A stretch of DNA of 64,000 bases from contig NZ_PUIV01000004.1 of the NCBI RefSeq assembly GCF_003113265.1, positions 1-64,000 of the forward strand, written 5' to 3'. How positions within the stretch are numbered: the stretch's first letter is position 1; each line of letters begins with the position of its first letter. This document shows positions 25,831-34,557 of the stretch, in pieces. The position numbers and the translations under genes were made by a program. This DNA comes from Methylosinus sporium (GTDB lineage: Bacteria; Pseudomonadota; Alphaproteobacteria; Rhizobiales; Beijerinckiaceae). The notes under the pieces were generated by a model. That model was not told where the DNA came from. It saw only the letters and a program-made list of their open reading frames with translations, and made no database searches.

Positions 25831-26350
25831 GTTTCTCTCCCATGCCGGCGGGTCATTATCTCTCGTGACGGCGCGCCCATCTCCCAGAGGACCGCCGCCG
25901 CCCGCGGCTGCTCGAGATTGGGCCAATGACGCGGCCAAGGCAAGCCTCGTTGAGCCTCGTCCATTAGCCTCGTGACCGATGAGCCTCGCGATCGATGAGC
26001 CCTCGCGATTTCGAACGCCGCGCGGCCAACGGCTCGCCCTGCTGCGCTGTTTTTTCGCAGGCTCGACATTCGGAGCGCGAACGGAACGGGGAAGCATCTG
26101 CGATGCTCTTGATCCGGCGCTGATATATTGCGCTACAGCTCTGCGCTACACATCAGCGCTCGGACATGCGATAATGCTCTGGGGCTGAAGCGGATGCTCG
26201 GCGCGGCGGTCGACTCGGCGACGCCAGCGCGTTATTTTCAGTCTCCCTACCATTGTCGACCGCCAATTTTCCGGGAAGGTCGATTTCATATCTTATCGAC
26301 ACGGTCGAGATACGACAAAAAGAGAATATTTTCTTCCAAGGGCGAGGCAA
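25831..26350. other. 520-bp intergenic region
   Basis: No convincing gene. It contains an imperfect run of five GCCTCG/GCCCTCG units between 25944 and 26008 spaced 10-16 bp apart, partly with GATGA between them. The last 200 bp are unusually AT-rich for this genome and probably hold the promoter of the GGDEF-EAL gene. Confidence 0.5.
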
Positions 26351-28198
26351 ATGCTCGAACTCGACTGTGACAACTGCTCGAACGCCACAATGCAGGGTCT
26401 GCGCGCGCTTCAGCATGATGTGCTCGAGCGGCTGGCGCGCGGCAGGCCGTTGCAAGAGACGATGAACGAGCTTTGTCGCCGCGCCGAGCAGCTCGTCCCC
26501 CCTGTCATCTGCTCGGTCCTCACCGTCGACCGCGAGGGCCGACTGCATCCGCTGGCGGGTCCGAGCCTGCCGGAGCATTATTCATTGGCGCTCGACGGCA
26601 TGAGAATGGGGCCGGACGCCGGCTCCTGCGGCGTCGCCGCCTATTTCGGCGAGCCGATCGAAGCCACCGACATAGAGACCGACCCGCGCTGGGCCGATTT
26701 TCGCGCCTTGGCGCTTCCTCTCGGCCTGCGCGCCTGCTGGTCGTCGCCGATTCGCGCCTCCAATGATCGCGTCGTCGGCACTTTCGCTTTCTATTATCCG
26801 TCCTGCCGGGGCGCCAGCCCGCTCGACCGCACGATCGTCGAAACTTGCGTGCATCTTTGCGCGATCGCTCTGGAGCAGGAGGAGCGCAAGGAGCGCATCC
26901 GTCGGCTCGCCTATTTCGACGCCGTCACCGGAATCGCCAACCGCGCCGCCATGGAGCAGCTCGGCGAAAGCGCGATCGCCGCCGCGGTGGCCAATGGCTT
27001 CGGCGCCGCGATCCACTGCGTCGATCTCGACAATTTCAAGGAGATCAACGACACGCTGGGGCACAGGGCCGGCGATATTCTGCTCAAATCCGTCGGCGAG
27101 CGTCTTTCCGCCATTGTGAAAAAAAGCGACATCGTCGCCCGCATCGGCGGCGACGAATTCGCGGTGGTCCAGTCGCACGCCGCCTCGCCCGCCGATGTCG
27201 GCGGCTTCGCCATGCGGCTGATGCAGGCGATGGCCGCCCCTTTCGACCTCGAAGAGGCGATGGCGACGGTCGGAGTCAGCGTCGGCATCGCCCGCGCGCC
27301 GGATGACGGCTTCGATCTGCGAACGCTGATGCGCAAGGCGGATTTCGCTCTATACGAGGCCAAATCCAGCGGCCGCGGCCATTTCCGCTTCTTCGATCCC
27401 GGCATCGAATCCCGCATCTCCGCCAATCGCCGAATTTGGCAGGATCTCAAGCAAGCCGTCGACGGCGGCGAGTTCGAGCTCCATTTCCAGCCGATCGTCG
27501 CGCTCGGCGTCGCCCGCGTCTGCGGCTATGAGGCGCTGCTGCGATGGCGGCATCCGCGCGACGGCCTGCGGACGCCGGAAGATTTCCTTCCCGTCGCCAC
27601 CAAGGCCGGCCTCCTGTACGAGATCGGCGCCTGGATATTGAACGAGGCCTGCGCCAGCGCCGCCGCCCTGCCCCCGGATGCGCGCGTCAGCGTCAATGTG
27701 AGCGAAGTCCAATTGGAGAAGACCGGCTTCGCGCGCGACGTCGCCGCGGCGCTCGCCGGAGCCGGCATGGACCCGAGCCGGCTGGAGATCGAGATCGCCG
27801 GCCCGCTGCGTCTCGACGACAATGCGGAAATTCTGAGCTGCCTGACCGCGATCCGACAACTCGGCGTCTCCATCGCGCTCGATGATTTCGGCGCCGGCGG
27901 CGCGACCCTCGCGCATCTTCGGGCGCTGCCGGTCGACCGCGTAAAGGTCGGCCGCTCGCTGACGCAGGCGGCCGCGACCGACCCGCGGGCGGCGACGATC
28001 GTCAAAGCCCTCGTCGTCCTCGCGCATGATCTCGGCGTAGCGACGACGGCGGAGGGCGTCGAGACCGACGCGCAGCTGCGCATGATGCGCCAGTTCGGCT
28101 GCGACGAGATTCAAGGCTTTGTCGTCAGCCCGGCGCAACCGCTCTCCGCCTTCCTCGAAGGCGCAGACAGCGCCCGTCCACCCTTGTCCCTCGCTTAG
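26351..28198 (+). CDS. GAF-GGDEF-EAL protein with degenerate EAL domain
   Basis: A 615-residue soluble sensor. A GAF domain (about 20-175) is followed by GGDEF (about 185-345) with an intact RIGGDEF motif at residues 266-270 and substrate motif DLDNFKEINDTLGH, so diguanylate cyclase activity is expected. The inhibitory RxxD site is KKSD, so product inhibition may be lost. The EAL domain (about 365-600) keeps EAL (394-396), NVS, DDFG, AEGVE and QG, but the metal-binding Glu of the ELTES motif is gone (EIEIAGP) and the LKIDRSF Asp is Gly (VKVGRSL). Phosphodiesterase activity is therefore doubtful. Signal sensed by GAF unknown. Confidence 0.9.
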   Translation: MLELDCDNCSNATMQGLRALQHDVLERLARGRPLQETMNELCRRAEQLVPPVICSVLTVDREGRLHPLAGPSLPEHYSLALDGMRMGPDAGSCGVAAYFGEPIEATDIETDPRWADFRALALPLGLRACWSSPIRASNDRVVGTFAFYYPSCRGASPLDRTIVETCVHLCAIALEQEERKERIRRLAYFDAVTGIANRAAMEQLGESAIAAAVANGFGAAIHCVDLDNFKEINDTLGHRAGDILLKSVGERLSAIVKKSDIVARIGGDEFAVVQSHAASPADVGGFAMRLMQAMAAPFDLEEAMATVGVSVGIARAPDDGFDLRTLMRKADFALYEAKSSGRGHFRFFDPGIESRISANRRIWQDLKQAVDGGEFELHFQPIVALGVARVCGYEALLRWRHPRDGLRTPEDFLPVATKAGLLYEIGAWILNEACASAAALPPDARVSVNVSEVQLEKTGFARDVAAALAGAGMDPSRLEIEIAGPLRLDDNAEILSCLTAIRQLGVSIALDDFGAGGATLAHLRALPVDRVKVGRSLTQAAATDPRAATIVKALVVLAHDLGVATTAEGVETDAQLRMMRQFGCDEIQGFVVSPAQPLSAFLEGADSARPPLSLA

Positions 28199-28274
28199 AC
28201 TCGATCGGACGGCGCCCTTCGCTCCGCGCTCGAGGGCTGCGCTCGCCATCGGGAGCGCTAGATTCCCGGGCGAT

Positions 28275-28307
28275 GAGGCTTTTTCCGCCGCCGGCGGAAA
28301 AAGCCTC
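28275..28307. repeat. 33-bp perfect hairpin between the two GGDEF genes
   Basis: 15-bp arms, left GAGGCTTTTTCCGCC (28275-28289) and right its exact complement (28293-28307), around GCC. No T run follows on either strand, so it may act as a pause, an RNA stabiliser or a terminator using the U tract inside the arm. It lies 58 bp before the ATG of the second GGDEF gene. Confidence 0.75.
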
Positions 28308-28365
28308 CGCGACAATTCGGGAAAAATCGCGTTTCCTCGGCCCGCGGCGCGTCGGAGATCCAACC

Positions 28366-30462
28366 ATGTATCGCACTGCGCGCGATCTGCTTTCCGAGGA
28401 GCTGGAAATCGTCGACGCCGCGGCCCTCGACGCCGCGATACGGGCCGATCAGGCGCAAATGCTCGCCGACGGAAGGTCCGTCCTCGTCTTCAATGCGGCG
28501 AACGCCGCAATCGTCGCTGGCGTTTTCCACGAATTCTACTCCCGCGCGCAGATCGCCGTCTGGCTGCTCGCCTTCGTCCTTTTGGTGGCGGCGCGCCTGA
28601 TCCACGCCGGCCGCTTTCGCGCCGACGCGGCTTCTCCGGAGGAGGTCGACCGCTTCCTCACGCTATGGACGCTCGGCTCGACGCTCACCGGCGGCCTTTG
28701 GGGCGCCGCCTCCTCGCTTCTGTGGCTGACGCCGGACACGAGCTATCACGCCTTCGTCGTCTTCGCCGCCGGCGGCATGGCGGCCGGCGCGGTCATTACC
28801 AACTCCGCCTATCTGCCGGCGATGTTCGGCTTCATCGTGGTGGATGTGCTTCCCGCCATCGTCGCGCTTTTCGCATGGCGGCAGCCGACCGCAATGGCGA
28901 TGGGGGCGCTGCTCGCCGCCTTCACCGCCGTGCTGATCATCCTCGGCCTGCGCGCCAATGGCTGGCTGATATCGGTGTCGCGGCGCCGGCTCGTGCAGGA
29001 AGCGCTGTCGGCCGCGCTCCATCAGCGCAACGCTTTGCTCCACGCCGTCTCGACCGTGGCGACCGAGCTCGCCACAGCGGCCCCGAGCGCCGCCGCCATT
29101 CCCGACCTTCTCGAATCCGTCGGCGGAGCCATCGAGGCCGACCGCATTCTCGTCTTCGAATCCGGCTCGGCGCCGACAGCGCCGCCGGCTCTGCTGCATT
29201 TCTGGCGGCGGTCCGAATCACCGATCGCGCCGGATGCGATATTTTTCGAGGCCGACGAGGCGCGCGGCGCGTTTTTGTCGGCTCCGCTGCTCGCCGCTCT
29301 GACGGAGCGCCGGCCGATGACCGCGGCGACGCGGACGCTCGAATCCGGCCCCGCCAAATCCTTTCTCGAGCAGGCCGGCGTGCGCTCGGTTCTGTTCGCG
29401 CCCATCGTCGTCGACGGCGCCGCCTGGGGCTGGATCGAGGTCGAAGACTGCCGCGCCGAGCGCCGATGGACGGCCGCCGAAATCGACGCGCTGCGCATAC
29501 TCGGCGATCTCATCGCCGGCTCGGTCGCGCGGCGGCGCTATATCGATCGCCTCCGCGACGCCAATGAGGTCGTCGAGCGCAGCCCGACGCTGCTGTTCCG
29601 CCTGCGCATGGACAGCCGCCGGCCGCGGCTCGTCTATGTGTCCCACAACATAGCGCTGTTCGGCTACGACCCATGGGAGCTCACCGATCCGGCGAGCAGC
29701 CTCGCCGATTGCGTCCATCCCGACGATCTCGACAAGGTCGGCGCCTCGCTGGCGCGTGCGGCCGCGGATGGAAGCCGCGGCGGCATGGTGGAATTCCGCT
29801 TTCGCCGGCGCGACGGCGGCTATCGCTGGCTCGACGCCCGCTACGCCGCACGCGAGCGTCCCGGCCGTTCGCAGCTGATCGAAGGCGTCGCGCTCGACGT
29901 CACCGAGCGCAAGGAGATCGCGGACCAGATCGCGATCCTCGCGCAGACCGATGCTCTGACCGGCCTCGCCAATCGCCGCAGCTTCCTCGATGCGCTGCGC
30001 CGCGCCTTCGCGAACGCCGAGGCCGGCGGCGAGCGCTTCTCGCTGCTCTATATCGACGTCGACCATTTCAAGGAGGTCAACGACCGGCTCGGCCATGCGA
30101 GCGGCGACGCGCTGCTGGAAGCGCTGGCGGCGCGGCTGAAAGGCCATTGTCGCGCCGGCGACGTCGTCGCGCGGCTCGGCGGCGACGAATTCGCGATATT
30201 GCAATCCAACTCGCGCGACGCCGCCAGCGCTTCCGTCATGGCGGCGAAAATCTGCGCGCTCTCGGCGGAGCCCTACGCGCTGCCCGGCGGCGATCTGCGC
30301 GCCACGGTGAGCGTCGGCGTCGCTCTCTTCGCCTCCGCGCTGGAGGGGCCGGACGCCATGCTGGCGCGCGCCGACCGCGCGCTCTATCGCGCCAAGGAGA
30401 ACGGCAGAAACCAATATCGCATCTATTCCGAGACGGCGCCGGCGGATCGTTTCTCGACTTGA
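28366..30462 (+). CDS. Membrane diguanylate cyclase (TM-GAF-PAS-GGDEF)
   Basis: A 698-residue protein with about five or six transmembrane helices in residues 50-235, a GAF-like domain (about 245-395), a PAS domain with PAC motif (about 405-525, 'RRRDGGYRWLDARY') and a GGDEF domain (535-690). The active-site motif LGGDEF is at 604-609 and the RxxD inhibition site is present (RAGD), so this should be a product-inhibited cyclase making c-di-GMP. ATG at 28366 follows GGAG. It has the same direction as the preceding GGDEF-EAL gene and may work with it. Confidence 0.9.
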   Translation: MYRTARDLLSEELEIVDAAALDAAIRADQAQMLADGRSVLVFNAANAAIVAGVFHEFYSRAQIAVWLLAFVLLVAARLIHAGRFRADAASPEEVDRFLTLWTLGSTLTGGLWGAASSLLWLTPDTSYHAFVVFAAGGMAAGAVITNSAYLPAMFGFIVVDVLPAIVALFAWRQPTAMAMGALLAAFTAVLIILGLRANGWLISVSRRRLVQEALSAALHQRNALLHAVSTVATELATAAPSAAAIPDLLESVGGAIEADRILVFESGSAPTAPPALLHFWRRSESPIAPDAIFFEADEARGAFLSAPLLAALTERRPMTAATRTLESGPAKSFLEQAGVRSVLFAPIVVDGAAWGWIEVEDCRAERRWTAAEIDALRILGDLIAGSVARRRYIDRLRDANEVVERSPTLLFRLRMDSRRPRLVYVSHNIALFGYDPWELTDPASSLADCVHPDDLDKVGASLARAAADGSRGGMVEFRFRRRDGGYRWLDARYAARERPGRSQLIEGVALDVTERKEIADQIAILAQTDALTGLANRRSFLDALRRAFANAEAGGERFSLLYIDVDHFKEVNDRLGHASGDALLEALAARLKGHCRAGDVVARLGGDEFAILQSNSRDAASASVMAAKICALSAEPYALPGGDLRATVSVGVALFASALEGPDAMLARADRALYRAKENGRNQYRIYSETAPADRFST

Positions 30463-30551
30463 ATTTTCGCGCGGCGGCGCCGTGGACATCGAGGACGCGC
30501 GGCTCGCCGCCCCCATTCCCGTCCCCGCCTCCTCGTATTAGACTCGCGCCC

Positions 30552-31448
30552 ATGACCGACGCCCCCATCCGCTATGTCGAGCCCGTCTTTCGCCCGCCGA
30601 GCGAGGCGGAATCGCTGATCCTTCCCGTCACCGACGGCTGCTCCTGGAGTCGCTGCAGCTTCTGCGAGATGTACACCGCGCCGCAGAAGCGCTTCCGCCC
30701 GAGGGACGAAGCCGAGGTGATGGAGAGCATAAAGCGCTGCGGCGCGCTCTATGGCGCTTCGGTCGCGCGCGTGTTTCTGGCCGATGGCGACGCCATGACA
30801 TTGTCGACGCGCCGTCTCGCCGCCATTCTGGAGGCGATCCGCCGCGAGCTGCCCGGCGTGCGGCGCGTGTCGAGCTATTGCCTGCCGCGCAATGTGAGCC
30901 GCAAATCCGTCGCCGAGCTGCGCGATCTCGCCGCACTCGGCCTCTCGCTCGTCTATGTGGGCGCCGAATCGGGCGATGACGAAGTGCTGGCGAAGGTCGA
31001 GAAGGGCGAGACCTTCGCCTCGACGCGCGAGGCGCTGGAAAAGCTCGGCGAGGCTGGGATCAAGCGCTCGGTGATGATTCTCAACGGGCTCGGCGGCGCG
31101 GCGCTCAGCCGGGGACACGCCGAAAATTCGGCGGCGCTGATCAACGCCGCGCAGCCGGAGTTTCTGGCGACGCTGGTCGTCAGCTTCCCCAAGGGCGAGG
31201 CGCGATTCCGCGCCGATTTCCCCGATTTCACGCCGCTCGACGTGCCGGGGCTGCTGCGCGAGATGGAGATTTTCCTCTCGCGGCTGGAATTGCGGCGAAC
31301 CGTATTCCGCAGCGACCACGCATCCAATTGGCTGGTCCTGCGCGGCACGCTCGGCGCCGACAAGCCGCGCCTGCTGGAGCAGCTCCGCGCCGCCATCGCC
31401 GCGCCGGAGGCGGCGCCGCTGCGGCCGGCCTGGGCGCGGGGGCTCTGA
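30552..31448 (+). CDS. Radical SAM protein of unknown substrate
   Basis: A 298-residue radical SAM enzyme. The cluster motif is C30-x4-C35-x2-C38 (GCSWSRCSFCEMY), one residue longer than the canonical Cx3Cx2C, as in a group of B12-independent radical SAM proteins. A TIM-barrel core follows with FLADGDAM, VYVGAESGDDEVLAKVEKG and VMILNGLGG. No accessory Fe-S or B12 domain is seen. The reaction cannot be named from sequence or neighbours. Confidence 0.82.
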   Translation: MTDAPIRYVEPVFRPPSEAESLILPVTDGCSWSRCSFCEMYTAPQKRFRPRDEAEVMESIKRCGALYGASVARVFLADGDAMTLSTRRLAAILEAIRRELPGVRRVSSYCLPRNVSRKSVAELRDLAALGLSLVYVGAESGDDEVLAKVEKGETFASTREALEKLGEAGIKRSVMILNGLGGAALSRGHAENSAALINAAQPEFLATLVVSFPKGEARFRADFPDFTPLDVPGLLREMEIFLSRLELRRTVFRSDHASNWLVLRGTLGADKPRLLEQLRAAIAAPEAAPLRPAWARGL

Positions 31449-31547
31449 AGCTTCGCAATATGCGCCGGCGCACAGCGCCGCCCGCCGATCTCGGCCAGGA
31501 TGCGGCCGGGTCGAAGAGCGGCCATTCGTCGAGAGAAAGATGCGCGC

Positions 31548-31742
31548 ATGATCAAGATCGAGCTCGAGCCGCAGATCGCCAAGGAGCTCCTGATCGTCCT
31601 GGAGCGGCGACTGCTGGTTATTCACGAGGTCGAGCAGCGGCTGAAATCCGCGGAGACCGGAACCATCGAGCAGGAGAAGGAGGCGATCATTCCGATGATT
31701 ATCGCGCTCGAGGGCGCGCTGAAGATACCGCCGCATCAATAG
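31548..31742 (+). CDS. Small helical protein of unknown function
   Basis: A 64-residue amphipathic protein ([20 protein letters not shown] ... [14 protein letters not shown]), soluble, no family recognised. ATG at 31548; ATG at 31540 is out of frame. It lies 65 bp before gloA on the same strand. Confidence 0.5.
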   Translation: MIKIELEPQIAKELLIVLERRLLVIHEVEQRLKSAETGTIEQEKEAIIPMIIALEGALKIPPHQ

Positions 31743-31806
31743 GCGGTGCGTCGGAGCGGCGGGACGGCTATGCTGGCCGCCTCCCTCCGACGAAAGGCGC
31801 GCTACT

Positions 31807-32247
31807 ATGCAATTCCTCCACACCATGATCCGCGTCGGCGATCTCGACGGCTCGCTGGATTTTTTCTGCGGCAAGCTCGGCCTCGTCGAGGTGCGCCGCA
31901 TCGAGAACGAGAAGGGCCGCTTCACGCTCGTCTATCTCGCCGCGCCGGACGATCTCCCGCAGGCGAAGGGCGCCGGCGCGCCGCTCGTCGAGCTCACCTA
32001 TAATTGGGACGAGCATGATTATGCGGGCGGCCGCAATTTCGGCCATCTCGCCTTCGCCGTCGACGACATCTATGCGGTCTGCGCGCGTCTGCAGGCGGCG
32101 GGCGTCACCATCAACCGCCCGCCCCGCGACGGCTATATGGCCTTCATCCGCTCGCCCGATCACATCTCGATCGAGCTGTTGCAGAAGGGCGCGCCGCTGC
32201 CGCCGGCCGAGCCCTGGAGCTCCATGCCGAATATCGGCGCCTGGTGA
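31807..32247 (+). CDS. gloA: Lactoylglutathione lyase (glyoxalase I)
   Basis: A 146-residue VOC-fold enzyme converting the methylglyoxal-glutathione hemithioacetal to S-lactoylglutathione. Start [20 protein letters not shown] includes the first metal His; later ligands lie in [25 protein letters not shown] and ISIELLQKG. Length and order of ligands are standard for GloA. Confidence 0.93.
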   Translation: MQFLHTMIRVGDLDGSLDFFCGKLGLVEVRRIENEKGRFTLVYLAAPDDLPQAKGAGAPLVELTYNWDEHDYAGGRNFGHLAFAVDDIYAVCARLQAAGVTINRPPRDGYMAFIRSPDHISIELLQKGAPLPPAEPWSSMPNIGAW

Positions 32248-32258
32248 GGGCGCGCCGA

Positions 32259-32296
32259 TATTATTACTGATCGCTCGCGAGCGATCAGTAATAATA
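32259..32296. repeat. 38-bp perfect palindrome at the convergent gene ends
   Basis: Every base from 32259 to 32296 pairs with its mirror around a CTCG/CGAG centre, with no loop; the outer arms are AT-rich (TATTATTACTGATCG...). It starts 12 bp after the gloA stop and includes the stop codon and last codon of the Arg/Tyr-rich gene on the other strand. Most likely a shared bidirectional terminator. Confidence 0.85.
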
Positions 32297-32575
32297 ATAG
32301 TAGCGGCGCCGGCGGCGGAAGCGCGGCCGGTAGTAACGCCGCCAATAGCGGCGGCGCCAGCGCGGCCGCCACACGCGGCGACGGTAATACCAATAGGTTT
32401 TTTCGACCTGCGCCCGGTCGATATCCTCCTGCGTCGCCACGGCGGCCTCGGGAACCGGCTCCGGCGCGAGGGGCGCATCGAGCGGCGCGACCGAGGTGAG
32501 CGCCAGAGAGGGGCCGGCGGCGAGGGCCGCCGCCGCGCCGACGACGAAAAATTTCATGAAAGAGCGGCGTTCCAT
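32285..32575 (-). CDS. Secreted Arg/Tyr/Trp-rich small protein
   Basis: A 96-residue protein. The N-terminus ERRSFMKFFVVGAAAALAAG looks like a twin-arginine signal. After an acidic Pro/Ala linker comes a C-terminal third made almost only of Arg, Tyr, Trp and Phe (TYWYYRRRVWRPRW..., ending in YYYYY). GGAGGA lies six bases before ATG 32575; an ATG at 32581 would be too close. Strongly basic and aromatic, it might bind anionic polymer, nucleic acid or cell envelope. No family recognised beyond similar low-complexity exported proteins. Confidence 0.68.
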   Translation of the reverse strand: MERRSFMKFFVVGAAAALAAGPSLALTSVAPLDAPLAPEPVPEAAVATQEDIDRAQVEKTYWYYRRRVWRPRWRRRYWRRYYRPRFRRRRRYYYYY

Positions 32576-33018
32576 CGACATTCCTCCATAAAAGCCGCGG
32601 CGATCCGCGACGGCTCTCCACCAGACATCGCGCGGCTCGGGCAGCCGGCAAGGCCTTCGCCGCGCAGACGGCGGAGCCTCGTGAAACCTTTTCACTTCGA
32701 CGACGTTTTGCTTACGCGGCCCGGGCGGGGCGCCGGTACGATCGAATAGATTCAAATCAAGTCGAGATTCGTGACGATATGACGGCCAATGACGGGGGAA
32801 AAGCTTTGAATGAACTGGTTCGGCGCTTGCGTATCTGGTCCGGCTTTTGCGTATGCGTTTTTGCCCGCGACTTCGTTCCGGCGGCGGAGCGCCGCCTCGA
32901 ACGGAAGCGGACAATAGCCGGCGCAGGGATGGCGCAGCGCCGCATGAAGACGATGGGAATTTCAAAAATGCGTTCCGACGGGGCCGCAGAGTTTCGTTCG
33001 CAGGACGGAGAAAAGGTC
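32576..33018. other. 443-bp intergenic region
   Basis: Divergent promoter region between the Arg/Tyr-rich protein gene and the next plus-strand gene. The downstream frame stays open back to 32779, but without a good ribosome site. The repeated phrase TTGCGTAT occurs at two places near 32827-32852. No operator or RNA recognised. Confidence 0.4.
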
Positions 33019-33399
33019 ATGCTCGTCACCGATCTGATCCATTCATGCTCGAACGACAAGGTCGCGCAGGCGGCGACCTTCTGCATCGGAGGCGTTTTCG
33101 CGGAGAGAGTCCTCGCCGTCGCGCAGGAGAATGGGGTCAGCGCCGGGCGTTTCGTGGCCGTGGTGGTGCGCGATTTCGCGCTCCGGGCCGGCGAGACGGA
33201 GCGCGCCCAGCTGGCGCGCGAGATGGCCGGCTGCGATCAGCCGATCCTCAGCGGACTGCGCCGAGTGGTCGAGAAAGCGCTGGAGGGCGGCGCGCAATTC
33301 GCCGACGATGTGAAGGGCTTCGGAATGCCTTTCGTGCGTCGCGACGGCGGCCTCTCCTTCGATGCGGCGGCCGAGCTGCGCCGCGCCGCCTCGCGCTGA
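33019..33399 (+). CDS. Hypothetical protein
   Basis: A 126-residue protein starting MLVTDLIHSCSNDKVAQAATFCIGG, chosen because GGAG lies 7 nt upstream; an in-frame ATG at 32968 would add 17 residues. It is helical and soluble (FAERVLAVAQENGVSAGRFVA, ERAQLAREMAGCDQPILSGLRRVVEKAL) and has Cys at three places. No family recognised. Confidence 0.6.
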   Translation: MLVTDLIHSCSNDKVAQAATFCIGGVFAERVLAVAQENGVSAGRFVAVVVRDFALRAGETERAQLAREMAGCDQPILSGLRRVVEKALEGGAQFADDVKGFGMPFVRRDGGLSFDAAAELRRAASR

Positions 33400-33515
33400 C
33401 CCGCGATCGCGCGCCGCTTGTCCATCCGGCGCCTCTCGACCATCGCGCGCCCCTTGTTCTGGGCCGCCGCGCCGGCGACAATGCCGGTCGACAGCCGGAT
33501 CGACGAGGGCGACGC

Positions 33516-34169
33516 ATGTCGGGACTGATCGACGAAGCTCAGATCGTCTCCATTCTGACGACCTATGGCTATTGGGCGATATTCTTCATCGTGGCGCTGG
33601 AGAGCGCCGGCATTCCGCTGCCCGGCGAGACGACTCTGGTCGGCGCGGCGATCTACGCCGGCCACTCCGGCAATATGGACATCTGGCTGGTCATAGCCGC
33701 CGCGGCGGCGGGCGCGATCCTCGGCGACAATATCGGCTATTGGGTAGGACGCGAATTCGGCGTCCGGCTGCTGATGCGCTACGGCTCCCATGTCGGCGTC
33801 GGACCGCCGCAATTGCGGCTGGGGCAATATCTCTTCATGCGCTGGGGCGGCGCCATCGTCTTCTTCGGCCGCTTCATCGCGCTGCTACGCATATTGGCGG
33901 CCGTGCTCGCCGGCGCCAATCGCTTCGACGCTTTGAAATTCCTGTTCTACAACGCCGCCGGCGGCATATGCTGGTCGCTGGTCTTCGGCCTCGGCGGCTA
34001 TATCTTCGGCGCCGCCATTCAACGCTTCGCCGGCCCGTTCGGCTGGCTCGGCTTCGCCGTGGCCGCCATCGGCGCTTTCGTCCTATGGCGCTATTGGAAA
34101 ATCCACGAGGAGCGGCTGACGAAAGAGGCCGAGGCGCATTTCGAGCGCATCGATTATCGCCGGCCGTGA
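33516..34169 (+). CDS. DedA family membrane protein
   Basis: A 217-residue inner-membrane protein of the DedA/SNARE-associated family. It has the motifs ESAGIPLPGE (membrane-embedded acidic residue), GDNIGYWVGREFG and FFGRFIALLRILAAVLAG. Family members act in envelope homeostasis and undecaprenyl-phosphate or lipid translocation. Which of these applies here is unknown. Confidence 0.88.
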   Translation: MSGLIDEAQIVSILTTYGYWAIFFIVALESAGIPLPGETTLVGAAIYAGHSGNMDIWLVIAAAAAGAILGDNIGYWVGREFGVRLLMRYGSHVGVGPPQLRLGQYLFMRWGGAIVFFGRFIALLRILAAVLAGANRFDALKFLFYNAAGGICWSLVFGLGGYIFGAAIQRFAGPFGWLGFAVAAIGAFVLWRYWKIHEERLTKEAEAHFERIDYRRP

Positions 34170-34179
34170 CACGCGGGCG

Positions 34180-34482
34180 TCAGCTATGCGTGAGCCGGGC
34201 GAGCGCCAAAACGGCGCCGAGAATGACGAGCGTCTGAAAGCCGATCGTTCCGAACAGCCATTTGATGATCTCGGCTTTCGTGGCCTCGAGCTTCGCCTCG
34301 AGGCGAAGCTCGGCTTTTTCGATCTTCGACTCGACGACGGCAAGATCGGCCTTGGTCGCCAGCTCCTGGCTCGTCGCCTCGGCGAAAGCTTCGGCGGTCG
34401 CCTTGGCCTGAGCGTGCGGGACGCCGGCGGCCTCGAGCTTCTCCACAAACTTCAATGTATCGAATGCGACTGCGGCGCTCAT
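34180..34482 (-). CDS. DUF1640 coiled-coil membrane-anchored protein
   Basis: A 100-residue protein: N-terminal FDTLKFVEKLEAAGVPHAQAKATAEAF, then a coiled coil (KADLAVVESKIEKAELRLEAKLEATKAEI) and one C-terminal membrane helix (FGTIGFQTLVILGAVLALARL). This is the DUF1640/CCDC90-like architecture. Converges on dedA with 10 bp between. Confidence 0.8.
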   Translation of the reverse strand: MSAAVAFDTLKFVEKLEAAGVPHAQAKATAEAFAEATSQELATKADLAVVESKIEKAELRLEAKLEATKAEIIKWLFGTIGFQTLVILGAVLALARLTHS

Positions 34483-34557
34483 TTCGGTTCCTTGTCGGAG
34501 ACGCCTGGAATATGACGCGGCTCGGCCTTCGCGTCCAGCGCCGGGACCTCCTCCGCC

